Below are positions 48,431 to 60,490 of a stretch of 64,000 nucleotides of DNA, in pieces. Position 1 is the first letter of the stretch. Each line of letters begins with the position of its first letter. This DNA is from Antedon mediterranea. Its lineage: Eukaryota; Echinodermata; Crinoidea; Comatulida; Antedonidae. Under the pieces are notes generated by a model. The model was not told the origin of the DNA, searched no databases, and worked only from the letters and a program-made list of their open reading frames with translations. Made by a program: the position numbers and the translations under genes. The stretch is from positions 27,579,795 to 27,643,794 of the forward strand of contig NC_092670.1 of assembly GCF_964355755.1 (NCBI RefSeq). Reading direction: 5' to 3'.

Positions 48431-51400
48431 TCACAAAATGGTCTAAAACGTCTCCAAATGTGATTTGAAGCTATTCTAAACACTTTGGTGTTTTTATGTT
48501 AACAAGTTTTTTCGAAAATCACAAATTGGTCTAAAACGTCTCTAAATGCGATTTGAAGCTAGTTTAAGCACTTTGGTGTTTTTGTGTAACCAAGTTTTTT
48601 CGAAAATCACAAAAGGGTCTAAAATGTCTCAAAATGCGATTTGAAGCTATTCTGTACACTTTGATGTTTTTTTTGTTAACAAGTTTTTTCGAAAGTCACA
48701 AAATGGTCTAAAACGTCTCCAAATGCGATTTGAAGCTATTCTAAGCACTTTGGTGTTTTTATGTTAACAAGTTTTTTCGAAAATCACAAAATGGTGTAAA
48801 ACGTCTCCAAATGCGATTTGAAGCTATTCTAAGCAATTTGGTGTTTTTATGTTAACAAGTTTTTTCGAAAATCACAAAATGGTGTAAAACGTCTCCAAAT
48901 GCGATTTTAAGCTATTCTAAGCAATTTGGTGTTTTTTTATGTTAACAAGTTTTTTCGAAAATCACAAAATGGTCTAAAACGTCTCCAAATGCGATTTGAA
49001 GCTATTCTGTACACTTTGCTGTTTTGTGAGAATAATTTTTGTCGAAATGCTCAAAATGGTCAAAAACGTTTTTAAATACGATATTAAGCTATTTTGTGCT
49101 CTTTGATGTTTTTGTGTGAAAAGTTTTATCGAAATGCTCAAAATGGTCTAAAACGGTTTCTAATGTGATTTTAAGCACTTTGGTGTTTTTATGTTAACAA
49201 GTTTTTTCGAAAATCACAAAATGGTCTAAAACGTCTCCAATTGTGATTTGAAGCTATTCTAAACACTTTGGTGTTTTTATGTTAACAAGTTTTTTCGAAA
49301 ATCACAAATTGGTCTAAAACGTCTCCAAATGCGATTTGAAGCTATTTTAAGCACTTTGGTGTTTTTGTGTAACCAAGTTTTTTCGAAAATCACAAAAGGG
49401 TCTAAAATGTCTCAAAATGCGATTTGAAGCTATTCTGTACACTTTGATGTTTTTTTGTTAACAAGTTTTTTCGAAAGTCACAAAATGGTCTAAAACGTCT
49501 CCAAATGCGATTTGAAGCTATTCTAAGCACTTTGCTGTTTTGTGTGAATAATTTTTGTCGAAATGCTCAAAATGGTCAAAAACGTTTTTAAATACGATAT
49601 TAAGCTATTTTGTGCTCTTTGATGTTTTTGTGTGAAAAGTTTTATCGAAATGCTCAAAATGGTCTAAAACGGTTTCTAATGTGATTTTAAGCACTTTGAT
49701 GTTTTTATGTTAACAACTTTTTTAGAAAATCACAAAATGGTCTAAAACGTCTCCAAATGCGATTTGAAGCAATTCTAAGCACTTTGGTGTTTTTATGGTA
49801 ACGAGTTTTTTTGAATATCACAAAATGGTCTAAAATGTCTCCAAATGCGATTTGAAGCTTTTCTAAGCACTTTGGTGTTTTTATGTTAACAAGTTTTTTC
49901 GAAAATCACAAAAGGGTCTAAAACGTCTCCAAATGCGATTTGAAGCTATTCTAAGCACTTTGGTGTTATTATGTTAACAAGTCTTTTCGAAAATCACAAA
50001 TTGGTCTAAAACGTCTCCAAATGCGATTTGAAGCTATTTTAAGCACTTTGGTGTTTTTGTGTAACCAAGTTTTTTCGAAAATCACAAAAGGGTCTAAAAT
50101 GTCTCAAAATGCGATTTGAAGCTATTCTGTACATTTTGATGTTTTTTTGTTAACAAGTTTTTTCGAAAGTCACAAAATGGTCTAAAACGTCTCCAAATGC
50201 GATTTGAAGCTATTCTAAGCACTTTGGTGTTTTTATGTTAACAAGTTTTTTCGAAAATCACAAAATGGTGTAAAACGTCTCCAAATGCGATTTGAAGCTA
50301 TTCTAAGCACTTTGGTGTTTTTATGTTCACAAGTTTTTTCGAAAATCACAAAATGGTGTAAAACTTCTCCAAATACGATTTTAAGCTATTCTAAGCAATT
50401 TGGTGTTTTTATGTTAACAAGTTTTTTCGAAAATCACAAAATGGTCTAAAACGTCTCCAAATGCGATTTGAAGCTATTCTGTACACTTTGCTGTTTTGTG
50501 TGAATAATTTTTGTTGAAATGCTCAAAATGGTCAAAAACGTTTTTAAATACTATATTAAGCTATTTTGTGTTCTTTGATGTTTTTGTGTGAAAAGTTTTA
50601 TCGAAATGCTCAAAATGGTCTAAAACAGTTTCTAATGTGATTTTAAGCACTTTGATGTTTTTATGTTAACAACTTTTTTAGAAAATCACAAAATGGTCTA
50701 AAACGTCTCCAAATGCGATTTGAAGCAATTCTAAGCACTTTGGTGTTTTTATGTTAATAAGTTTTTTCGAAAATCACAAAATGGTATAAAACGTCTCCAA
50801 ATGCGATTTGAAGCAATTCTAAGCACTTTGGTGTTTTTATGTTAACAAGTTTTTTCGAAAATCACAAAATGGTATAAAACGTCTCCAAATGCGATTTTAA
50901 GGTATTCTAAGCACTTTGGTGTTTTTTTTTTGTTAACAAGTTTTTTCGAAAATCACAAAATGGTCTAAAACGTCTCCAAATGCGATTTGAAGCTATTCTG
51001 TACACTTTGCTGTTTTGTGTGAATAATTTTTGTCGAAATGCTCAAAATGGTCAAAAACGTTTTTAAATACGATATTAAGCTATTTTGTGCTCTTTGATGT
51101 TTTTGTGTGAAAAGTTTTATCGAAATGCTCAAAATGGTCTAAAACGGTTTCTAATGTGATTTTAAGCACTTTGATGTTTTTATGTTAACAACTTTTTTAG
51201 AAAATCACAAAATGGTCTAAAACGTCTCCAAATGCGATTTGAAGCAATTCTAAGCACTTTGGTGTTTTTATGGTAACGAGTTTTTTTGAATATCACAAAA
51301 TGGTCTAAAATGTCTCCAAATGCGATTTAAAGCTAATCTGTACACTTTGATGTTTTTTTGTTAACCAGTTTTTTCGAAAGTCACAAAATGGTCTAAAACG

Positions 51401-53720
51401 TCTCCAAATGCGATTTGAAGCTATTCTAAGCACTTTGGTGTTTTTATGTTAACAAGTTTTTTCGAAAATCACAAAATGGTGTAAAACGTCTCCAAATGCG
51501 ATTTGAAGCTATTCTAAGCACTTTGGTGTTTTTATGTTAACAAGTTTTTTCGAAAATCACAAAATGGTGTAAAACTTCTCCAAATACGATTTTAAGCTAT
51601 TCTAAGCAATTTGGTGTTTTTATGTTAACAAGTTTTTTCGAAAATCACAAAATGGTATAAAACGTCTCCAAATACGATTTGAAGCAATTCTAAGCACTTT
51701 GGTGTTTTTATGTTAACAAGTTTTTTCGAAAATCACAAAATGGTATAAAACGTCTCCAAATGCGATTTTAAGGTATTCTAAGCACTTTGGTGTTTTTATG
51801 TTAACAAGTTTTTTCGAAAATCACAAAATGGTCTAAAACGTCTCCAAATGCGATTTGAAGCTATTCTGTACACTTTGCTGTTTTGTGTGAATAATTTTTG
51901 TCGAAATGCTCAAAATGGTCAAAAACGTTTTTAAATACGATATTAAGCTATTTTGTGCTCTTTGATGTTTTTGTGTGAAAAGTTTTATCGAAATGCTCAA
52001 AATGGTCTAAAACGGTTTCTAATGTGATTTTAAGCACTTTGATGTTTTTATGTTAACAACTTTTTTAGAAAATCACAAAATGGTCTAAAACGTCTCCAAA
52101 TGCGATTTGAAGCAATTCTAAGCACTTTGGTGTTTTTATGGTAACGAGTTTTTTTGAATATCACAAAATGGTCTAAAACGTCTCCAAATGCGATTTGAAG
52201 CTATTCTAAGCACTTTGGTGTTTTTATGTTAACAAGTTTTTTCGAAAATCACAAAATGGTGTAAAACGTCTCCAAATGCGATTTGAAGCTATTCTAAGCA
52301 CTTTGGTGTTATTATGTTAACAAGTTTTTTCGAAAATCACAAATTGGTCTAAAACGTCTCCAAATGCGATTTGAAGCTATTTTAAGCACTTTGGTGTTTT
52401 TGTGTAACCAAGTTTTTTCGAAAATCACAAAAGGGTCTAAAATGTCTCAAAATGCGATTTGAAGCTATTCTGTACACTTTGATGTTTTTATGTTAACAAG
52501 TTTTTTCGAAAGTCACAAAATGGTCTAAAACGTCTCCAAATGCGATTTGAAGCTATTCTAAGCACTTTGGTGTTTTTATGTTAACAAGTTTTTTCGAAAA
52601 TCACAAAATGGTGTAAAACGTCTCCAAATGCGATTTGAAGCTATTCTAAGCACTTTGGTGTTTTTATGTTAACAAGTTTTTTCGAAAATCACAAAATGGT
52701 GTAAAACTTCTCCAAATACGATTTTAAGCTATTCTAAGCAATTTGGTGTTTTTATGTTAACAAGTTTTTTCGAAAATCACAAAATGGTCTAAAACGTCTC
52801 CAAATGCGATTTGAAGCTATTCTGTACACTTTGCTGTTTTGTGTGAATAATTTTTGTTGAAATGCTCAAAATGGTCAAAAACGTTTTTAAATACTATATT
52901 AAGCTATTTTGTGTTCTTTGATGTTTTTGTGTGAAAAGTTTTATCGAAATGCTCAAAATGGTCTAAAACAGTTTCTAATGTGATTTTAAGCACTTTGATG
53001 TTTTTATGTTAACAACTTTTTTAGAAAATCACAAAATGGTCTAAAACGTCTCCAAATGCGATTTGAAGCAATTCTAAGCACTTTGGTGTTTTTATGTTAA
53101 CAAGTTTTTTCGAAAATCACAAAATGGTATAAAACGTCTCCAAATGCGATTTGAAGCAATTCTAAGCACTTTGGTGTTTTTATGTTAACAAGTTTTTTCG
53201 AAAATCACAAAATGGTATAAAACGTCTCCAAATGCGATTTTAAGGTATTCTAAGCACTTTGGTGTTTTTATGTTAACAAGTTTTTTCGAAAATCACAAAA
53301 TGGTCTAAAACGTCTCCAAATGCGATTTGAAGCTATTCTGTACACTTTGCTGTTTTGTGTGAATAATTTTTGTCGAAATGCTCAAAATGGTCAAAAACGT
53401 TTTTAAATACGATATTAAGCTATTTTGTGCTCTTTGATGTTTTTGTGTGAAAAGTTTTATCGAAATGCTCAAAATGGTCTAAAACGGTTTCTAATGTGAT
53501 TTTAAGCACTTTGATGTTTTTATGTTAACAACTTTTTTAGAAAATCACAAAATGGTCTAAAACGTCTCCAAATGCGATTTGAAGCAATTCTAAGCACTTT
53601 GGTGTTTTTATGGTAACGAGTTTTTTTGAATATCACAAAATGGTCTAAAATGTCTCCAAATGCGATTTGAAGCTAATCTGTACACTTTGATGTTTTTTTG
53701 TTAACAAGTTTTTTCGAAAG
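48431..53720 (+). repeat. 5,290-bp tandem unit, copy 1
   Basis: The repeat period is exactly 5,290 bp: B1 starts 49,012, 54,302 and 59,592 are equally spaced, as are the cactttggtg marks at 48,481, 53,771 and 59,061. Each unit holds seven B pairs with A runs of 4, 9, 4, 8, 9, 4 and 9, that is 1,148 + 4,136 + 6 extra bases. Shared rare features are a T10 tract (50,922), aaatgcgatttaaagc, gttaaccag and gctagtttaag. About ten single-base differences from copy 2 were found by eye, so identity is roughly 99.8%. Unit edges are placed inside a homogeneous stretch and may be off by tens of bases. Confidence 0.92.
50922..50931 (+). repeat. T10 tract in a class A unit
   Basis: The usual gtgtttttatgttaac is replaced by a run of ten T followed by gttaac, a gain of three bases that explains the 519-bp interval from 50,484 to 51,003. 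The same tract recurs at 56,212-56,221, exactly one 5,290-bp unit later, so it arose before that duplication. It looks like replication slippage in the T tract. Confidence 0.9.
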
Positions 53721-56700
53721 TCACAAAATGGTCTAAAACGTCTCCAAATGTGATTTGAAGCTATTCTAAACACTTTGGTGTTTTTATGTTAACAAGTTTT
53801 TTCGAAAATCACAAATTGGTCTAAAACGTCTCCAAATGCGATTTGAAGCTAGTTTAAGCACTTTGGTGTTTTTGTGTAACCAAGTTTTTTCGAAAATCAC
53901 AAAAGGGTCTAAAATGTCTCAAAATGCGATTTGAAGCTATTCTGTACACTTTGATGTTTTTTTTGTTAACAAGTTTTTTCGAAAGTCACAAAATGGTCTA
54001 AAACGTCTCCAAATGCGATTTGAAGCTATTCTAAGCACTTTGGTGTTTTTATGTTAACAAGTTTTTTCGAAAATCACAAAATGGTGTAAAACGTCTCCAA
54101 ATGCGATTTGAAGCTATTCTAAGCAATTTGGTGTTTTTATGTTAACAAGTTTTTTCGAAAATCACAAAATGGTGTAAAACGTCTCCAAATGCGATTTTAA
54201 GCTATTCTAAGCAATTTGGTGTTTTTTTATGTTAACAAGTTTTTTCGAAAATCACAAAATGGTCTAAAACGTCTCCAAATGCGATTTGTAGCTATTCTGT
54301 ACACTTTGCTGTTTTGTGAGAATATTTTTTGTCGAAATGCTCAAAATGGTCAAAAACGTTTTTAAATACGATATTAAGCTATTTTGTGCTCTTTGATGTT
54401 TTTGTGTGAAAAGTTTTATCGAAATGCTCAAAATGGTCTAAAACGGTTTCTAATGTGATTTTAAGCACTTTGGTGTTTTTATGTTAACAAGTTTTTTCGA
54501 AAATCACAAAATGGTCTAAAACGTCTCCAATTGTGATTTGAAGCTATTCTAAACACTTTGGTGTTTTTATGTTAACAAGTTTTTTCGAAAATCACAAATT
54601 GGTCTAAAACGTCTCCAAATGCGATTTGAAGCTATTTTAAGCACTTTGGTGTTTTTGTGTAACCAAGTTTTTTCGAAAATCACAAAAGGGTCTAAAATGT
54701 CTCAAAATGCGATTTGAAGCTATTCTGTACACTTTGATGTTTTTTTGTTAACAATTTTTTTCGAAAGTCACAAAATGGTCTAAAACGTCTCCAAATGCGA
54801 TTTGAAGCTATTCTAAGCACTTTGCTGTTTTGTGTGAATAATTTTTGTCGAAATGCTCAAAATGGTCAAAAACGTTTTTAAATACGATATTAAGCTATTT
54901 TGTGCTCTTTGATGTTTTTGTGTGAAAAGTTTTATCGAAATGCTCAAAATGGTCTAAAACGGTTTCTAATGTGATTTTAAGCACTTTGATGTTTTTATGT
55001 TAACAACTTTTTTAGAAAATCACAAAATGGTCTAAAACGTCTCCAAATGCGATTTGAAGCAATTCTAAGCACTTTGGTGTTTTTATGGTAACGAGTTTTT
55101 TTGAATATCACAAAATGGTCTAAAATGTCTCCAAATGCGATTTGAAGCTTTTCTAAGCACTTTGGTGTTTTTATGTTAACAAGTTTTTTCGAAAATCACA
55201 AAAGGGTCTAAAACGTCTCCAAATGCGATTTGAAGCTATTCTAAGCACTTTGGTGTTATTATGTTAACAAGTTTTTTCGAAAATCACAAATTGGTCTAAA
55301 ACGTCTCCAAATGCGATTTGAAGCTATTTTAAGCACTTTGGTGTTTTTGTGTAACCAAGTTTTTTCGAAAATCACAAAAGGGTCTAAAATGTCTCAAAAT
55401 GCGATTTGAAGCTATTCTGTACATTTTGATGTTTTTTTGTTAACAAGTTTTTTCGAAAGTCACAAAATGGTCTAAAACGTCTCCAAATGCGATTTGAAGC
55501 TATTCTAAGCACTTTGGTGTTTTTATGTTAACAAGTTTTTTCGAAAATCACAAAATGGTGTAAAACGTCTCCAAATGCGATTTGAAGCTATTCTAAGCAC
55601 TTTGGTGTTTTTATGTTCACAAGTTTTTTCGAAAATCACAAAATGGTGTAAAACTTCTCCAAATACGATTTTAAGCTATTCTAAGCAATTTGGTGTTTTT
55701 ATGTTAACAAGTTTTTTCGAAAATCACAAAATGGTCTAAAACGTCTCCAAATGCGATTTGAAGCTATTCTGTACACTTTGCTGTTTTGTGTGAATAATTT
55801 TTGTTGAAATGCTCAAAATGGTCAAAAACGTTTTTAAATACTATATTAAGCTATTTTGTGTTCTTTGATGTTTTTGTGTGAAAAGTTTTATCGAAATGCT
55901 CAAAATGGTCTAAAACAGTTTCTAATGTGATTTTAAGCACTTTGATGTTTTTATGTTAACAACTTTTTTAGAAAATCACAAAATGGTCTAAAACGTCTCC
56001 AAATGCGATTTGAAGCAATTCTAAGCACTTTGGTGTTTTTAGATTAACAAGTTTTTTCGAAAATCACAAAATGGTATAAAACGTCTCCAAATGCGATTTG
56101 AAGCAATTCTAAGCACTTTGGTGTTTTTATGTTAACAAGTTTTTTCGAAAATCACAAAATGGTATAAAACGTCTCCAAATGCGATTTTAAGGTATTCTAA
56201 GCACTTTGGTGTTTTTTTTTTGTTAACAAGTTTTTTCGAAAATCACAAAATGGTCTAAAACGTCTCCAAATGCGATTTGAAGCTATTCTGTACACTTTGC
56301 TGTTTTGTGTGAATAATTTTTGTCGAAATGCTCAAAATGGTCAAAAACGTTTTTAAATACGATATTAAGCTATTTTGTGCTCTTTGATGTTTTTGTGTGA
56401 AAAGTTTTATCGAAATGCTCAAAATGGTCTAAAACGGTTTCTAATGTGATTTTAAGCACTTTGATGTTTTTATGTTAACAACTTTTTTAGAAAATCACAA
56501 AATGGTCTAAAACGTCTCCAAATGCGATTTGAAGCAATTCTAAGCACTTTGGTGTTTTTATGGTAACGAGTTTTTTTGAATATCACAAAATGGTCTAAAA
56601 TGTCTCCAAATGCGATTTAAAGCTAATCTGTACACTTTGATGTTTTTTTGTTAACCAGTTTTTTCGAAAGTCACAAAATGGTCTAAAACGTCTCCAAATG

Positions 56701-59010
56701 CGATTTGAAGCTATTCTAAGCACTTTGGTGTTTTTATGTTAACAAGTTTTTTCGAAAATCACAAAATGGTGTAAAACGTCTCCAAATGCGATTTGAAGCT
56801 ATTCTAAGCACTTTGGTGTTTTTATGTTAACAAGTTTTTTCGAAAATCACAAAATGGTGTAAAACTTCTCCAAATACGATTTTAAGCTATTCTAAGCAAT
56901 TTGGTGTTTTTATGTTAACAAGTTTTTTCGAAAATCACAAAATGGTATAAAACGTCTCCAAATACGATTTGAAGCAATTCTAAGCACTTTGGTGTTTTTA
57001 TGTTAACAAGTTTTTTCGAAAATCACAAAATGGTATAAAACGTCTCCAAATGCGATTTTAAGGTATTCTAAGCACTTTTGTGTTTTTATGTTAACAAGTT
57101 TTTTCGAAAATCACAAAATGGTCTAAAACGTCTCCAAATGCGATTTGAAGCTATTCTGTACACTTTGCTGTTTTGTGTGAATAATTTTTGTCGAAATGCT
57201 CAAAATGGTCAAAAACGTTTTTAAATACGATATTAAGCTATTTTGTGCTCTTTGATGTTTTTGTGTGAAAAGTTTTATCGAAATGCTCAAAATGGTCTAA
57301 AACGGTTTCTAATGTGATTTTAAGCACTTTGATGTTTTTATGTTAACAACTTTTTTAGAAAATCACAAAATGGTCTAAAACGTCTCCAAATGCGATTTGA
57401 AGCAATTCTAAGCACTTTGGTGTTTTTATGGTAACGAGTTTTTTTGAATATCACAAAATGGTCTAAAAAGTCTCCAAATGCGATTTGAAGCTATTCTAAG
57501 CACTTTGGTGTTTTTATGTTAACAAGTTTTTTCGAAAATCACAAAATGGTGTAAAACGTCTCCAAATGCGATTTGAAGCTATTCTAAGCACTTTGGTGTT
57601 ATTATGTTAACAAGTTTTTTCGAAAATCACAAATTGGTCTAAAACGTCTCCAAATGCGATTTGAAGCTATTTTAAGCACTTTGGTGTTTTTGTGTAACCA
57701 AGTTTTTTCGAAAATCACAAAAGGGTCTAAAATGTCTCAAAATGCGATTTGAAGCTATTCTGTACACTTTGATGTTTTTATGTTAACAAGTTTTTTCGAA
57801 AGTCACAAAATGGTCTAAAACGTCTCCAAATGCGATTTGAAGCTATTCTAAGCACTTTGGTGTTTTTATGTTAACAAGTTTTTTCGAAAATCACAAAATG
57901 GTGTAAAACGTCTCCAAATGCGATTTGAAGCTATTCTAAGCACTTTGGTGTTTTTATGTTAACAAGTTTTTTCGAAAATCACAAAATGGTGTAAAACTTC
58001 TCCAAATACGATTTTAAGCTATTCTAAGCAATTTGGTGTTTTTATGTTAACAAGTTTTTTCGAAAATCACAAAATGGTCTAAAACGTCTCCAAATGCGAT
58101 TTGAAGCTATTCTGTAAACTTTGCTGTTTTGTGTGAATAATTTTTGTTGAAATGCTCAAAATGGTCAAAAACGTTTTTAAATACTATATTAAGCTATTTT
58201 GTGTTCTTTGATGTTTTTGTGTGAAAAGTTTTATCGAAATGCTCAAAATGGTCTAAAACAGTTTCTAATGTGATTTTAAGCACTTTGATGTTTTTATGTT
58301 AACAACTTTTTTAGAAAATCACAAAATGGTCTAAAACGTCTCCAAATGCGATTTGAAGCAATTCTAAGCACTTTGGTGTTTTTATGTTAACAAGTTTTTT
58401 CGAAAATCACAAAATGGTATAAAACGTCTCCAAATGCGATTTGAAGCAATTCTAAGCACTTTGGTGTTTTTATGTTAACAAGTTTTTTCGAAAATCACAA
58501 AATGGTATAAAACGTCTCCAAATGCGATTTTAAGGTATTCTAAGCACTTTGGTGTTTTTATGTTAACAAGTTTTTTCGAAAATCACAAAATGGTCTAAAA
58601 CGTCTCCAAATGCGATTTGAAGCTATTCTGTACACTTTGCTGTTTTGTGTGAATAATTTTTGTCGAAATGCTCAAAATGGTCAAAAACGTTTTTAAATAC
58701 GATATTAAGCTATTTTGTGCTCTTTGATGTTTTTGTGTGAAAAGTTTTATCGAAATGCTCAAAATGGTCTAAAACGGTTTCTAATGTGATTTTAAGCACT
58801 TTGATGTTTTTATGTTAACAACTTTTTTAGAAAATCACAAAATGGTCTAAAACGTCTCCAAATGCGATTTGAAGCAATTCTAAGCACTTTGGTGTTTTTA
58901 TGGTAACGAGTTTTTTTGAATATCACAAAATGGTCTAAAATGTCTCCAAATGCGATTTGAAGCTAATCTGTACACTTTGATGTTTTTTTGTTAACAAGTT
59001 TTTTCGAAAG
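53721..59010 (+). repeat. 5,290-bp tandem unit, copy 2
   Basis: This copy matches copy 1 throughout. Differences from copy 1 include 54,289 (gatttgtagc), 54,325 (aatatttttt), 54,755 (acaatttttt), 55,273 (T where copy 1 has gtcttttcg), 56,042-56,043 (agattaac), 57,079 (gcacttttg), 57,469 (aaaaagtctcc) and 58,117 (gtaaactttg at the start of a B1). The T10 tract is at 56,212. The changes at 54,289 and 54,325 are shared with copy 3, at 59,579 and 59,615, but not with copy 1. Confidence 0.92.
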
Positions 59011-60490
59011 TCACAAAATGGTCTAAAACGTCTCCAAATGTGATTTGAAGCTATTCTAAACACTTTGGTGTTTTTATGTTAACAAGTTTTTTCGAAAATC
59101 ACAAATTGGTCTAAAACGTCTCCAAATGCGATTTGAAGCTAGTTTAAGCACTTTGGTGTTTTTGTGTAACCAAGTTTTTTCGAAAATCACAAAAGGGTCT
59201 AAAATGTCTCAAAATGCGATTTGAAGCTATTCTGTACACTTTGATGTTTTTTTTGTTAACAAGTTTTTTCGAAAGTCACAAAATGGTCTAAAACGTCTCC
59301 AAATGCGATTTGAAGCTATTCTAAGCACTTTGGTGTTTTTATGTTAACAAGTTTTTTCGAAAATCACAAAATGGTGTAAAACGTCTCCAAATGCGATTTG
59401 AAGCTATTCTAAGCAATTTGGTGTTTTTATGTTAACAAGTTTTTTCGAAAATCACAAAATGGTGTAAAACGTCTCCAAATGCGATTTTAAGCTATTCTAA
59501 GCAATTTGGTGTTTTTTTATGTTAACAAGTTTTTTCGAAAATCACAAAATGGTCTAAAACGTCTCCAAATGCGATTTGTAGCTATTCTGTACACTTTGCT
59601 GTTTTGTGAGAATATTTTTTGTCGAAATGCTCAAAATGGTCAAAAACGTTTTTAAATACGATATTAAGCTATTTTGTGCTCTTTGATGTTTTTGTGTGAA
59701 AAGTTTTATCGAAATGCTCAAAATGGTCTAAAACGGTTTCTAATGTGATTTTAAGCACTTTGGTGTTTTTATGTTAACAAGTTTTTTCGAAAATCACAAA
59801 ATGGTCTAAAACGTCTCCAAATGTGATTTGAAGCTATTCTAAACACTTTGGTGTTTTTATGTTAACAAGTTTTTTCGAAAATCACAAATTGGTCTAAAAC
59901 GTCTCCAAATGCGATTTGAAGCTATTTTAAGCACTTTGGTGTTTTTGTGTAACCAAGTTTTTTCGAAAATCACAAAAGGGTCTAAAATGTCTCAAAATGC
60001 GATTTGAAGCTATTCTGTACACTTTGATGTTTTTTTGTTAACAAGTTTTTTCGAAAGTCACAAAATGGTCTAAAACGTCTCCAAATGCGATTTGAAGCTA
60101 TTCTAAGCACTTTGCTGTTTTGTGTGAATAATTTTTGTCGAAATGCTCAAAATGGTCAAAAACGTTTTTAAATACGATTTTAAGCTATTTTGTGCTCTTT
60201 GATGTTTTTGTGTGAAAAGTTTTATCGAAATGCTCAAAATGGTCTAAAACGGTTTCTAATGTGATTTTAAGCACTTTGATGTTTTTATGTTAACAACTTT
60301 TTTAGAAAATCACAAAATGGTCTAAAACGTCTCCAAATGCGATTTGAAGCAATTCTAAGCACTTTGGTGTTTTTATGGTAACGAGTTTTTTTGAATATCA
60401 CAAAATGGTCTAAAATGTCTCCAAATGCGATTTGAAGCTTTTCTAAGCACTTTGGTGTTTTTATGTTAACAAGTTTTTTCGAAAATCACA
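59011..60490 (+). repeat. 5,290-bp tandem unit, partial copy 3 (about 1.5 kb)
   Basis: This copy continues the 5,290-bp periodicity through the B pairs at 59,592 and 60,108. Homology to copy 2 fades at about 60,494-60,535, where copies 1 and 2 have aaaagggtc and ctattctaag and this copy has aaaatggtc and ctattctgtac. It carries ccaaatgtgattt at 59,821 where copies 1 and 2 have ccaattgtgattt, and gattttaag at 60,179 in a B1. Confidence 0.88.
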
